DNA of 15,280 bases. Source: Patescibacteria group bacterium. GTDB lineage: Bacteria > Patescibacteriota > Patescibacteriia > 2-12-FULL-60-25. Location: positions 1 through 15,280 of the forward strand of contig JALNYW010000007.1 in the NCBI GenBank assembly GCA_023229665.1, given 5' to 3'. The translations under genes were made by a program, and so were the position numbers. Positions 5,880 through 12,978 of this stretch are shown here, one piece after another. Within the stretch, counting starts at the first letter, position 1; each line of letters starts with the position of its first letter. Below the pieces are notes generated by a model. The model made no database searches. It saw nothing but the letters and a program-made list of their open reading frames with translations, and was not told the origin of the DNA.

Positions 5880-6877
5880 TTGCCCTTCTTCGGCCAGCCC
5901 TTTTCTTTTGTCCAGCCATATTTCGTCGCCCATTGCTCGAAGGTCTGGTACGGGCAAATGCTCGATCCAGACTTCGGGTCGGTGTAATCGTCTCGGATAC
6001 GGCGGACAGATGGCTCGATGCCGTCCAGCACGTCGTAAGCATTGCACCGACACGATATATCCTGCGCGGGGTCACCGAACTCACGCGGCTGCGGGGCGGA
6101 TAGCCCGCCGATGTGAAATAGCCCCTCGTCGTCGGCGTAGGTGCCGTCAAGCGCGGCATGATCGAGCCGCGTCCGCCGATCCAGCGCCGCGCTCCACCGC
6201 TTGCGCACGTTCAGACCCGCTTCGCTGGCCGCCTGATGCGCCGCCTCCGCGCCTTCCGACCAGCACCTCCCGGCTTCGGTGCGGACTACCCGCATGGCCT
6301 GCCAGAGGCCCTTGTCGAACTCGCCTTTGATGGCGCTCGCCATTTTAGCGTAGCTGTAGCCCTGTGTTAGCCCGCGCATCATCGCGGCTTGCGTCTTGTA
6401 TATCCCGTCAATCGTGTTTTTGTCCCATGTCTTGACTAGATCGAGGCCCGAAACGTCGGAATAGACGGCGACGCGGATAACGGAAATCGGCAGGGCGGGA
6501 ATAGGCAACGGCACGGACACGGCTTGCTCGAATGCCCATTGCCCCCCGTAGTAGGCATCCTGCACGGCCTGTGCGCTTGTCTCCTCGGTGAGCTTGACGC
6601 CTTTGGCCCGTAGCCCCTTCATCTCGGCGGCGAGGTTGTCTAGCCGGTTCTGGAATTGGTTGTATCGGATCGCGTCCTCTTTCCGTATGCTCATCCCGTC
6701 AACGGGGGTCTTGAGCCCCACCTTCGCATAGAGCTTCGCCATTTGGCCGATTGTCTCCTCATAGGCCGCTTTATAGTTGCGAAGGAGGATGCGGTCAATG
6801 ACGTTTTGTTGCGTCTCGAACGCGTCGAATCGGGACTGCTGAAGTTTGGCCAAATCTCGGAAGGGTATATCAGCCAT
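5876..6877 (-). CDS. Mu F-like head morphogenesis (minor capsid) protein
   Basis: This 333-residue protein matches the phage Mu F-like / SPP1 gp7-like minor head protein family. The long helical N-terminal part is followed by the conserved C-terminal domain with VVRTEAGRCWSEGA (197-210), KRWSAALDRRTRLDHAALDG (226-245) and the Cys motif GDPAQDISCRCNAYD (268-282). Members bind the portal and enter the capsid in a few copies, some being injected with DNA. Normally the gene follows the portal; here a run of small genes separates them. The ATG at 6877 directly follows the TAA of the 48-residue gene and has only a weak site (CGAGAGA), so it may depend on coupled translation. Its first residues, MADIPFRDLAK, recur as a remnant upstream. 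Confidence 0.88.
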   Translation of the reverse strand: MADIPFRDLAKLQQSRFDAFETQQNVIDRILLRNYKAAYEETIGQMAKLYAKVGLKTPVDGMSIRKEDAIRYNQFQNRLDNLAAEMKGLRAKGVKLTEETSAQAVQDAYYGGQWAFEQAVSVPLPIPALPISVIRVAVYSDVSGLDLVKTWDKNTIDGIYKTQAAMMRGLTQGYSYAKMASAIKGEFDKGLWQAMRVVRTEAGRCWSEGAEAAHQAASEAGLNVRKRWSAALDRRTRLDHAALDGTYADDEGLFHIGGLSAPQPREFGDPAQDISCRCNAYDVLDGIEPSVRRIRDDYTDPKSGSSICPYQTFEQWATKYGWTKEKGWPKKGK

Positions 6878-7024
6878 TTAGAATCTCTCGGGATACGCAT
6901 GTTCGGGATGCTCTAAATTAAACAACCTTTCGCGCAGGGCATTCATGGGAGTTTCGGTGTCGCAAAAATAGTATTTAGGCTTCCCCAGCTCCGCCATTTC
7001 GGCTAGTATTTCGTCCTTTCCCAT
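6878..7024 (-). CDS. Small hypothetical protein MGKDEILAEM... (48 aa)
   Basis: This short gene encodes 48 residues: MGKDEILAEMAELGKPKYYF, then a segment with CDTETPMNALRERLFNLEHP, then EHAYPERF. It has a strong ribosome binding site, AAGGAG six bases before the ATG. Its TAA directly abuts the ATG of the Mu F-like gene, so the two are likely coupled. The composition is charged and predicted helical, with no membrane segment and one Cys. Its AAGGAG lies inside the 12-codon Mu F-like remnant upstream, which suggests it arrived with a recombination event. I do not recognise a family. Confidence 0.65.
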   Translation of the reverse strand: MGKDEILAEMAELGKPKYYFCDTETPMNALRERLFNLEHPEHAYPERF

Positions 7025-7026
7025 AT

Positions 7027-7065
7027 TCACTCCTTGGCTAGGTCGCGGAAGGGGAGGTCAGGCAT
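7027..7065 (-). pseudogene. Remnant 5' end of a second Mu F-like gene
   Basis: A 12-codon frame reads MPDLPFRDLAKE and stops. The intact Mu F-like protein begins MADIPFRDLAK, so nine of the first eleven residues are the same. Of 33 aligned bases 24 match, and most differences are at synonymous positions (GAC/GAT, CGC/CGA, CTA/TTG, AAG/AAA). The frame has its own AAGGA site at the end of the preceding gene. It looks like the start of a related Mu F-like gene cut off by recombination. A short leader peptide coupling translation to the 48-residue gene is an alternative. Confidence 0.6.
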
Positions 7066-7068
7066 CAA

Positions 7069-7359
7069 TCAATCCTTCGGAGGCTCGAGAAGTGCCGAAT
7101 CAATAGCCGATTCAAAAGAATCGCCCAAAAGGACAGTATTATCGCAATTTTCCTTTATCCATTTCCATCCGGCATTCTTGGCGGTTTCCAATATTTCCTG
7201 ATCTCTTATTTTTATTTGATCTTTGAAATGGCTATAAATGCTATCCGATAGTTCATCGAGGAATTGAGTTGTCATGCATCCATGCATTCTAACATGGGTA
7301 AAATTAATTTCTCTTTCCATTCCTACCAGAAGTTTAGCAAACTCTTCCGGGGTTCTCAT
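7069..7359 (-). CDS. Hypothetical protein (96 aa)
   Basis: Unknown function. The 96 residues are mixed charged and mostly helical (PEEFAKLLVGMEREI, LDELSDSIYSHFKDQIKIRD, ILETAKNAGWKWIKENC), ending ESAIDSALLEPPKD. The AGWKWIKENC portion recalls small phage accessory proteins but gives no firm family. There is no membrane segment. The ATG at 7359 overlaps the stop of the preceding gene as ATGA and has GAGGAA upstream. The base composition here is more AT-rich than that of the structural genes, consistent with an acquired cassette. The end of the gene supplies the AAGGA site of the Mu F-like remnant just downstream. Confidence 0.6.
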   Translation of the reverse strand: MRTPEEFAKLLVGMEREINFTHVRMHGCMTTQFLDELSDSIYSHFKDQIKIRDQEILETAKNAGWKWIKENCDNTVLLGDSFESAIDSALLEPPKD

Positions 7360-7817
7360 TTGTGTTTCCTCATTGCGGCATATTCAACCGTATGCCGATT
7401 GAGCATACTTTGATATGGCTCGACCGACGTCCCTTCAAGAAAGGATTGCGTTACCCATTCCATTATTTCTCCATACTGGCGTTCAAGCAAATCATGTATT
7501 TTATGCCAGTAGTTTTGAGCATCAAAAATGCCGAGGTTGATATCCTTCTCGCGTTGAAGCTGTATCCCAAAATTATCCCGCTCGACCTTCATTGCCCTAA
7601 AGGCATTTAATACGATTCGCGGCGAAGAATCTTCGGGCCACGTTTCAATGTCTTCGACAACTGTTTGCCAGATTTCTTCGGCGGCATCCTTGATTGCCTG
7701 ATCTCCTCGATCCATGTCGGATATCCCCTTGGTATTCTCCAAGTCAATATGTACATGCTTACGCTCCTTTGGCGCATCGGGCGAAGTGCCATAATCAATA
7801 CTAGCCCATTCTTTCAA
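7356..7817 (-). CDS. Hypothetical protein, TTG start (153 aa)
   Basis: Unknown function. About 153 residues, charged and helical in the centre (DRGDQAIKDAAEEIWQTVVE, LNAFRAMKVERDNFGIQLQR) and containing several Trp and His residues, with no membrane segment. The frame is open further upstream to 7958, but that part lies inside the DUF551 gene. I therefore choose TTG at 7817, which begins LKEWASIDYG and has AAGGGGG six bases before it, overlapping the end of the DUF551 gene. This agrees with the AAGGGGG sites of neighbouring accessory genes. The gene ends with an ATGA overlap. The sequence is relatively AT-rich. Confidence 0.6.
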   Translation of the reverse strand: MKEWASIDYGTSPDAPKERKHVHIDLENTKGISDMDRGDQAIKDAAEEIWQTVVEDIETWPEDSSPRIVLNAFRAMKVERDNFGIQLQREKDINLGIFDAQNYWHKIHDLLERQYGEIMEWVTQSFLEGTSVEPYQSMLNRHTVEYAAMRKHK

Positions 7818-7818
7818 G

Positions 7819-8061
7819 TTATTCCCCCTTTGGAACTTCAGGAAGCGGCATCCAATGCAAAACAGGGAATGACGCCATCCATCCCATATTGTCAAAATCA
7901 TTAAGGCCATATTCTTCCCATCGCATAGCATGGATGTCGGTAGTGCCTCGCCCGACATAAGAAGAATATCGCCCTATGAATATCCGTTGCCCTATTTCAT
8001 GGCATAACACTTCGACGCCATTGGCGGGCAATCTATCGCTTACCTTTATCCACTCGCTCAT
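7819..8061 (-). CDS. DUF551-family protein (80 aa)
   Basis: The protein has the classic DUF551 layout. It opens MSEWIKVSDRLPANGVEVLC, has a central strand-rich part with IGRYSS and a Trp-containing segment, and closes HWMPLPEVPKGE. DUF551 proteins of about 60-90 residues are common in phages and prophages; the biochemical role is not known. The ATG at 8061 overlaps the stop of the preceding gene as ATGA, with AAGGGGG upstream. Its stop overlaps the binding site of the next gene. Such genes usually sit in accessory or early regions, not between portal and head morphogenesis genes, so their presence here suggests an inserted accessory cassette. Confidence 0.88.
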   Translation of the reverse strand: MSEWIKVSDRLPANGVEVLCHEIGQRIFIGRYSSYVGRGTTDIHAMRWEEYGLNDFDNMGWMASFPVLHWMPLPEVPKGE

Positions 8062-8213
8062 ATATCCCCCTTGGCTGTTTTATATTCGGCAGGAAGGCGC
8101 TTATTGCTAGCCTCGTGGCGTCGTTGCAAGTAGGCGTCAATCATTTTGTCATCGCGCGCGTCCTTCCCGTATCGTACCCCGAGCGAATGCATGGAAATAT
8201 TGTGCCTGTCCAT
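8058..8213 (-). CDS. Small basic hypothetical protein (51 aa)
   Basis: A 51-residue product, MDRHNISMHSLGVRYGKDAR followed by DDKMIDAYLQRRHEASNKRL and PAEYKTAKGDI. It is rich in Arg, Lys, His and Asp, probably helical, with no membrane segment. The ATG at 8213 has GGAGGGGG upstream, a strong ribosome binding site, and the TGA overlaps the start of the DUF551 gene, so it fills what would otherwise be a gap. I do not recognise a family. The support is the frame, the binding site and the tight overlap. Confidence 0.65.
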   Translation of the reverse strand: MDRHNISMHSLGVRYGKDARDDKMIDAYLQRRHEASNKRLPAEYKTAKGDI

Positions 8214-8229
8214 CTTGTTCCCCCTCCTT

Positions 8230-8574
8230 CTATTCTATCAGATATTCAAGCTCCGAAGTAGGATGATATGGCCCTTTCACTTTCCCGCTATCGTCCCATC
8301 TGATATGAATATACTGGCCGTCTCCCTTCGCTACACTTCCGAGAATATTAGTCGGAAGCCATCGAACCCTTGAACCTCGGACGACATGCAAGCCATAAGC
8401 ATTATTGATATAGTCAAACTCACCTTGTTGTTTGCGAATGTTTAATCGTGAACGGGTAGAATGGTTATTGAGGTTCTTTTTAACGTCCGATGCCGAATGT
8501 CCGCCACAAACGCATAGTTTACCGCTTCGGCATTCTGGATTCTTACAATCTGACATAATAGCCTTAAACATCAT
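8230..8574 (-). CDS. Small zinc-ribbon / SH3-like protein (113-114 aa)
   Basis: The N-terminus has a Cys cluster, SDCKNPECRSGKLCVCGGH, with four Cys and a His that could bind zinc. A basic helical linker follows, and then a beta-rich C-terminal part (VRWLPTNILGSVAKGDGQYI and HIRWDDSGKVKGPYHPTSEL) with the 'V-W-D-G---Y---ELE' look of a small SH3-like barrel. Nucleic-acid or protein binding is plausible but unproven. Two ATG codons are possible, at 8574 and 8571; the second has the better spacing from AAGGGGG, while the first overlaps the portal stop as ATGA. It is the first gene after the portal. Confidence 0.65.
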   Translation of the reverse strand: MMFKAIMSDCKNPECRSGKLCVCGGHSASDVKKNLNNHSTRSRLNIRKQQGEFDYINNAYGLHVVRGSRVRWLPTNILGSVAKGDGQYIHIRWDDSGKVKGPYHPTSELEYLIE

Positions 8575-10172
8575 TCCCCCTTACTCGCATCCTGCGCCGC
8601 TGGCTTACCAATGGGCGCAACTACTTCCGGCTTGTCCGGCGTAAACGCATCGGCTGGCCCGAGCATCCTCATCGCATCCTCGCGCGTCATCGTCGGCATC
8701 GCGGCTAGTACAATCTCGATACCAGTAGCAAGCGGCAATTGATTATCGGCCACGGCCTGCGCCACGGTCATAAGAGAGGCTACCTGAGCACCGTTTAGCG
8801 CCTGGGCCTGTACGTCTCCGCCGGCGGGCAGGGCGAGGCCATCAGGGCCGGTTCCGTCGGGCAGAAGATTGCTGTTCATATCCATTCCCTTCGCGCTTCC
8901 CATCTCCTCGGCGACGGCCTTCGTATCCGCTATGAATGAGGCGGGGAAGAGCTTGAGCGCAATCTCATCGGGAAGAATACCGACAATCTTCACGAATTGC
9001 TCAACCGCGCTGGCCATGTCGAAGGGCAGGTTGCGCCGGAACTGGATGGTCACCTGCTCGCTCCGCGTCTCCGTCGAGATGGAGCCGAGGGCCTTCTGGA
9101 TTAGCCGTACCCGCCATTGCAGCCCGCGAGAGAAATACGCCTCGATCGGGGCGCACAGGTATTCGAATTGCAGGAGCTTGTAGGCGAGGGCTATGCCAGA
9201 TATCTGCCCCGTGGTGGCGATATCGTTAGGGTTGATGATCTGCATCATGTCATAGATAAGCCGTTCAAAAGTATCGGCGGCGGTTTTGATAAAGTCTATG
9301 GGAATCGTCTTCGTTAGGAAGGCAACAGCCTTGGTCACGTCATCACCAAGATCCTCAAAGGTCCGCGTCTCCTTGATCATGTCAAGTTCGCTTTTCCCGG
9401 TATCGGGATCGATCTCGCTAGCAAGGCGATTGCGGAGGAGCATGTAGCTTGAGGCGAACCGCTGCGCCTCGTTGGCAAAGTCCTCGGAGATAAGCCGGTC
9501 GTGAAAATCGATCAGGGATATAACGCAGTCGAAGAGATTGGAACAGTCGCGGGCCATCTTGAACTGCGCGAAGGGCACCTCGCCGTAGCCGTGGAGCCCC
9601 ATGCCCTCCTCGCCCCTCTCCGGGTCGGCCGTAATTTCGACCATCGCGCCCTTTTTGCCCTCCCACTTTCGCGCCCGCGCCTCGTCCCAGTAGTAAATCT
9701 CCTGAATCTCTTCGTCGCCCTCCATCTCGCAATAGTGGCGGATCATGCCGACAAGATTCGGGGGGAGGGCATCATCCCATATCGGGATGCACTGGGCATA
9801 GGGAACTTCCACGAAATGGGGCTTGCCGTCCACCTTGTAGTGATACTCCCATGCCTCGCCGTGGGTAAGTACGGTCTCGGCCTCCTCTTGGGTCGTCAAC
9901 TCCTCGTCGGAAATGTCAAAGATTGGCTTCAACGTATCGGCGTAGTAGCCCTCGGGATCGGTTGAGTAAGTGATATTGCCCGGCTTGAACATGTACCCGG
10001 AGACCAGCCTAATCCCCTTCCGCGCGATAGGCACGGGGATGCGGTTGTCCGGCTCTTCGTGGGCCTTGCGGTCCAGGATCGCGGGGTTGCGCCCACCCGC
10101 GTAGCGACACTGCTTTTCGTAGCGGTCGGTGCGGTGCCCGTCAATCAGCTTCTGGATCTCTGCTAGTTCCAT
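8571..10172 (-). CDS. Portal protein (SPP1 gp6-like)
   Basis: This 533-residue protein is the portal, the dodecameric ring at one vertex through which DNA is packaged and ejected and on which the terminase docks. The N-terminal part (NRIPVPIARKGIRLVSGYMF, 43-62) is characteristic of the SPP1 gp6-like portal family. A long mixed wing domain follows, then the segment NPNDIATTGQISGIALAYKL that leads into the stem and crown helices. The tail is Ala/Pro-rich with TREDAMRML. Length fits the family. GGAG lies seven bases before the ATG and shares bases with the stop of the previous gene. It stands after the large terminase and upstream of the Mu F-like gene, though separated from the latter by small genes. 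Confidence 0.88.
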   Translation of the reverse strand: MELAEIQKLIDGHRTDRYEKQCRYAGGRNPAILDRKAHEEPDNRIPVPIARKGIRLVSGYMFKPGNITYSTDPEGYYADTLKPIFDISDEELTTQEEAETVLTHGEAWEYHYKVDGKPHFVEVPYAQCIPIWDDALPPNLVGMIRHYCEMEGDEEIQEIYYWDEARARKWEGKKGAMVEITADPERGEEGMGLHGYGEVPFAQFKMARDCSNLFDCVISLIDFHDRLISEDFANEAQRFASSYMLLRNRLASEIDPDTGKSELDMIKETRTFEDLGDDVTKAVAFLTKTIPIDFIKTAADTFERLIYDMMQIINPNDIATTGQISGIALAYKLLQFEYLCAPIEAYFSRGLQWRVRLIQKALGSISTETRSEQVTIQFRRNLPFDMASAVEQFVKIVGILPDEIALKLFPASFIADTKAVAEEMGSAKGMDMNSNLLPDGTGPDGLALPAGGDVQAQALNGAQVASLMTVAQAVADNQLPLATGIEIVLAAMPTMTREDAMRMLGPADAFTPDKPEVVAPIGKPAAQDASKGE

Positions 10173-10175
10173 GGT

Positions 10176-10433
10176 TTACTCCATCGCATATTCGGCATAA
10201 TGGTTGCGCAACTCGGAGCGCTCATCATACGACATTTGCAGCAACATGTGGGCGATGCCTTCGCCGACAATATCAGCTTCCTTTATCGCCTCGGCCGAAC
10301 AAAAAACAACGTGTTCGGTTTCGATATTTCCGTCGTCAAGCACGATATGGAGACTTCCGCCCGTGCTGTTGCCTGGAATCTGATAATAAGCGCGGCACAC
10401 AAGGACCATGCCATACATTTGCTCGCCGTTCAT
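10176..10433 (-). CDS. Conserved hypothetical phage protein (85 aa)
   Basis: An 85-residue product with TGGSLHIVLDDGNIETEHVV in the middle and a C-terminal helix (LLQMSYDERSELRNHYAEYA). The 'GG-LHIVLDDGN---H---C---A---D--G---A--LL-MS---R---Y' pattern recurs in phages and bacteria near terminase and other genes; I know no proven function. There is no membrane segment. GGAG lies seven bases before the ATG at 10433, in the same GGAGTAAACC context as the portal start. It is separated by three bases from the portal gene. The GGAGTAAACCATG duplication at both starts suggests a shared translation-initiation unit. Confidence 0.7.
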   Translation of the reverse strand: MNGEQMYGMVLVCRAYYQIPGNSTGGSLHIVLDDGNIETEHVVFCSAEAIKEADIVGEGIAHMLLQMSYDERSELRNHYAEYAME

Positions 10434-10436
10434 GGT

Positions 10437-10535
10437 TTACTCCAATTTGTGAATTGTGCCGATAACCATAGGTTCATTATCGTAGAATTCCACCGGGTAA
10501 GGCTTTCCGCCATTGGCCTCATCGTCGAACATCAT
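10437..10535 (-). CDS. Very small protein downstream of large terminase (32 aa)
   Basis: A 32-residue product, MMFDDEANGGKPYPVEFYDN followed by EPMVIGTIHKLE. It is acidic with strand-like sequence. AAGGGGGAGGGG lies just before two tandem ATG codons (10535 and 10532), either of which may be used. Its TAA forms part of GGAGTAAACC, the binding site of the next gene. It fills the gap between the large terminase and the 85-residue gene. The family is unknown and the short length lowers certainty. Confidence 0.55.
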   Translation of the reverse strand: MMFDDEANGGKPYPVEFYDNEPMVIGTIHKLE

Positions 10536-10545
10536 CCCCTCCCCC

Positions 10546-12978
10546 TTATAGCCCCAGCGCGGCGGCTGATTGCCCCGCGCGCATCCGCTTGCCCATCTGC
10601 ATTATATACCCCGCGCTCAGATTGTCCACTTGGTCATCGTGCCCCGTCAAGCCATCGAAACGCATAATCTCATCAAGCCATGCGTCGTTCCACTCGCCGC
10701 GACGGACGTGGACGTGTCCGGACGCCTCGAATATCGGCTCCAAGGGCGTCGCGCGCATAGCCTTGTCGCCCTCGCCATGAATATTGATCTTATACCATGA
10801 AAGTTCGGGCATGGCGCGTTTGAGATAAGGATATGCGTCCTTGGAATCCAGCGAAGACTCTACACCCTGGCGTACCCGGGGCCCGTCCATTCTAGCCGTC
10901 GTCTTGATCTTCGCATCCCGCTCCGTAGCATCATCTCGCGTCCTCATGACGTGATCAACCCAGAGGTGCGGCACGGGGTCCCCCGCCCGGCGCTCGAAGG
11001 CAAGGTACGTCCCGCTCGTCCAGTCGGGATCGTCGCCCCCGCGCTGCTTGGCGGTGTGGGCTAGATCCCAAACCCGGACCCACGATAGTTTTTTGTCCTT
11101 TGGCGGCTCATCGTACCACTCGATATGCTCAACGTTGAGCCGCCCGCCTGTTCGGGGTTGGGGATTGCAGTCGAGAATCGCCGCGGCCGAATAGCGCCCG
11201 AGCGTCGCATATTGCGTCCGATACCATGTCTTGGGATAGCGCTCTTCGAAAAGATATTCCGAGGGGTATTCGCCATCGCCCTTGTAGTCAGTAGCCTTGG
11301 CCGGGAATTGCATAACCTCGAAGCGCGGGAACTCGGGGTCGGCCTTCATGGCCTTGAGAATCCGGCCTGTGATGTCGTCGATGTTCCACCATGTCGCCAG
11401 CACAAGCACAATCCCAACCGGGGCGATGCGGGTCATGAAGTCGTCCTTGAAGGCGTTCCACGCATTGTCCCTCTGTACGGCACTCTCGGCCTCAGCGCGA
11501 CCCGAACAATAGTCATCGAGAATGCCCAGCGCGTAGCCTGAGCCCGTCATGTGGCCCTGTAGCCCCGTCGCCATGAGCCCGCCGCCCTTGTCAGTGAGGT
11601 AGTGGTCCTTGCGGTTGGTATCGGTAGACAAGACAAGGCCGGGGTAGCAGAGCCCGTAGCGCGGGGACTCTATCACGCCGCGAGCGAAGGCTGAAAACTC
11701 GGTCGCCTTGTCGGCAGCGTAGGATACCTGCATAACCTCCGCGCCGGAAAACTCGCCGAGGAAGTGAGGGCCAAGATAGCGAGAGACGATATCGCTGTTG
11801 TGCGTGGGAAGCATTGTCTTGCCGCAAAGGAACATCCCGCTAGGCGATGTTGTTTGGATGCACACGGTGTCAGCCTTGCCATATGGATGGACATCTATAT
11901 ATCTTCCTGGCTGTCTCGTCCCATTACGAGAATATTGGCGTTTCCTTGGAAGTCTAGCCGCGTTCTCCATGTAGAACATGACCCTGTATTTTTTGGATAT
12001 GAACCTACCATTTATTGTCGCGTCTCCAACATTCAATGAGCATTTAACCCCAAGCGATGAAACGAGTTCTTGCACGTCTTCTGCCAGTGTTTTATTGACA
12101 TTACAAAACTCAATTAGTCCCCGCCTCGGATCAACATATCCGTCGGTATCAATCAACCCCTGCAATAATGCCATCCGCTGCGATATCGACGAACGCTTAT
12201 ATTCCATTGGTATGTGTTTGTTATTTAATAGATTCAATTCCCGTAGTTTTATCAATATTCCCATTATGCTGGTATTCCGCTTGTCTTTATGCGGTGTGAT
12301 CTTATATCCAGCCTTTACTATCTCGTTATTTATGAATGTTTGATCTTCGTTAACCCCGGAAGTAATGAAGGTGTTATTCGATCTTCCATCGCCCAACCAT
12401 AAGCCAAAGACGTATGGATCAATTAATAATTTACGATCGGGCAATTGTAACGACCGTTGCGTCGCTATCAATGATCTCAACAGACACGTTCTGTTACCCA
12501 GCCATTCCGTTGTGTGCCTCAAAAACTTCTTTTCATGTCGGCATTGTCTCGTAACCCATTCATGTTCCCCATCCGCTATTATTATTTCCCCGTCATTAGC
12601 ATGTACTGCATAACAATCCCTGTCTTTGTATACCGGACTCTTAGCCAATACGCGACATATTTCCCCATGCTCATTGAATATTTCATCTCCTATTGTTAGA
12701 TCTATTATTCGGCTATATCCGCTGGGTGTCGGGATAGGCGTATCAACCTGCAACGCCTTCCCGGCCCGATGGTGGACGTTGATCAGCAGGTAGGTGGTCC
12801 GGCCCTGCCGGTAGTCCTCGAAGGCCCGGTCAATCCGCTCGCAGATTTTCCGGGTATGAAAGCCCGGCGTGAACTGACCGAGCCCGCGCCAAGCGAACGT
12901 CATGAAGTCTAGGTGCGACTTCCGGGCCTTGCGGGCGCGCAGCTCGAGGATAGCCTGGGCCAGCTCCCTATTTTGCAC
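10546..12978 (-). CDS. terL: Terminase large subunit interrupted by an intein
   Basis: An 810-residue precursor. Without residues 75-394 the host protein is about 490 residues, normal for a large terminase, which translocates DNA into the prohead with ATP and cuts concatemers. The Walker A motif HHRAGK/S is split between residues 74 and 395 by the intein. Walker B is ALGILDDY (483-490). The motif III/coupling region is VLATWWN (526-532). The RNase H-like nuclease has its first Asp in RVWDLA (635-640) and the GHDDQVDNL motif (779-787). The start is GTG at 12978, overlapping the small-terminase stop by 11 bases; its binding site (GGGGCGG) is only fair. Splicing must occur for an active ATPase, because the intein breaks the phosphate-binding loop. 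Confidence 0.93.
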   Translation of the reverse strand: MQNRELAQAILELRARKARKSHLDFMTFAWRGLGQFTPGFHTRKICERIDRAFEDYRQGRTTYLLINVHHRAGKALQVDTPIPTPSGYSRIIDLTIGDEIFNEHGEICRVLAKSPVYKDRDCYAVHANDGEIIIADGEHEWVTRQCRHEKKFLRHTTEWLGNRTCLLRSLIATQRSLQLPDRKLLIDPYVFGLWLGDGRSNNTFITSGVNEDQTFINNEIVKAGYKITPHKDKRNTSIMGILIKLRELNLLNNKHIPMEYKRSSISQRMALLQGLIDTDGYVDPRRGLIEFCNVNKTLAEDVQELVSSLGVKCSLNVGDATINGRFISKKYRVMFYMENAARLPRKRQYSRNGTRQPGRYIDVHPYGKADTVCIQTTSPSGMFLCGKTMLPTHNSDIVSRYLGPHFLGEFSGAEVMQVSYAADKATEFSAFARGVIESPRYGLCYPGLVLSTDTNRKDHYLTDKGGGLMATGLQGHMTGSGYALGILDDYCSGRAEAESAVQRDNAWNAFKDDFMTRIAPVGIVLVLATWWNIDDITGRILKAMKADPEFPRFEVMQFPAKATDYKGDGEYPSEYLFEERYPKTWYRTQYATLGRYSAAAILDCNPQPRTGGRLNVEHIEWYDEPPKDKKLSWVRVWDLAHTAKQRGGDDPDWTSGTYLAFERRAGDPVPHLWVDHVMRTRDDATERDAKIKTTARMDGPRVRQGVESSLDSKDAYPYLKRAMPELSWYKINIHGEGDKAMRATPLEPIFEASGHVHVRRGEWNDAWLDEIMRFDGLTGHDDQVDNLSAGYIMQMGKRMRAGQSAAALGL
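11797..12756 (-). mobile_element. Class 3-like intein with LAGLIDADG endonuclease
   Basis: This 320-residue insertion lies in frame within the large terminase at GK/S of the Walker A loop. It begins ALQVDTPIPTP (block A) with Ala, not Cys or Ser, and ends LPTHN followed by Ser (block G). Block B reads ADGEHEW, with Trp two positions after the His (intein residue 67). Block F has VCI with Cys at 299. Block G has Thr before the penultimate His (318). This Trp/Cys/Thr set is the known mark of class 3 inteins, which begin splicing from the block F Cys. The endonuclease region has FGLWLGDG and LLQGLIDTDG, two LAGLIDADG motifs, so homing may still be possible. The central DNA is AT-richer than the terminase around it. 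Confidence 0.9.

Noticed and set aside
5845..6330. Plus-strand open frame of 161 codons
   Set aside because: Arg/Pro/Cys-rich antisense of the Mu F-like gene, whose conserved motifs lie in the other strand.
7818..7958. Upstream extension of the 153-residue gene
   Set aside because: It lies within the DUF551 gene in another frame; the TTG with AAGGGGG is a better start.
10546..12978. The terminase insertion as a group I intron or frameshifted neighbour gene
   Set aside because: The frame is open throughout, and intein blocks A, B, F and G with the terminal HN/S are in register, so a protein intron is the better reading.
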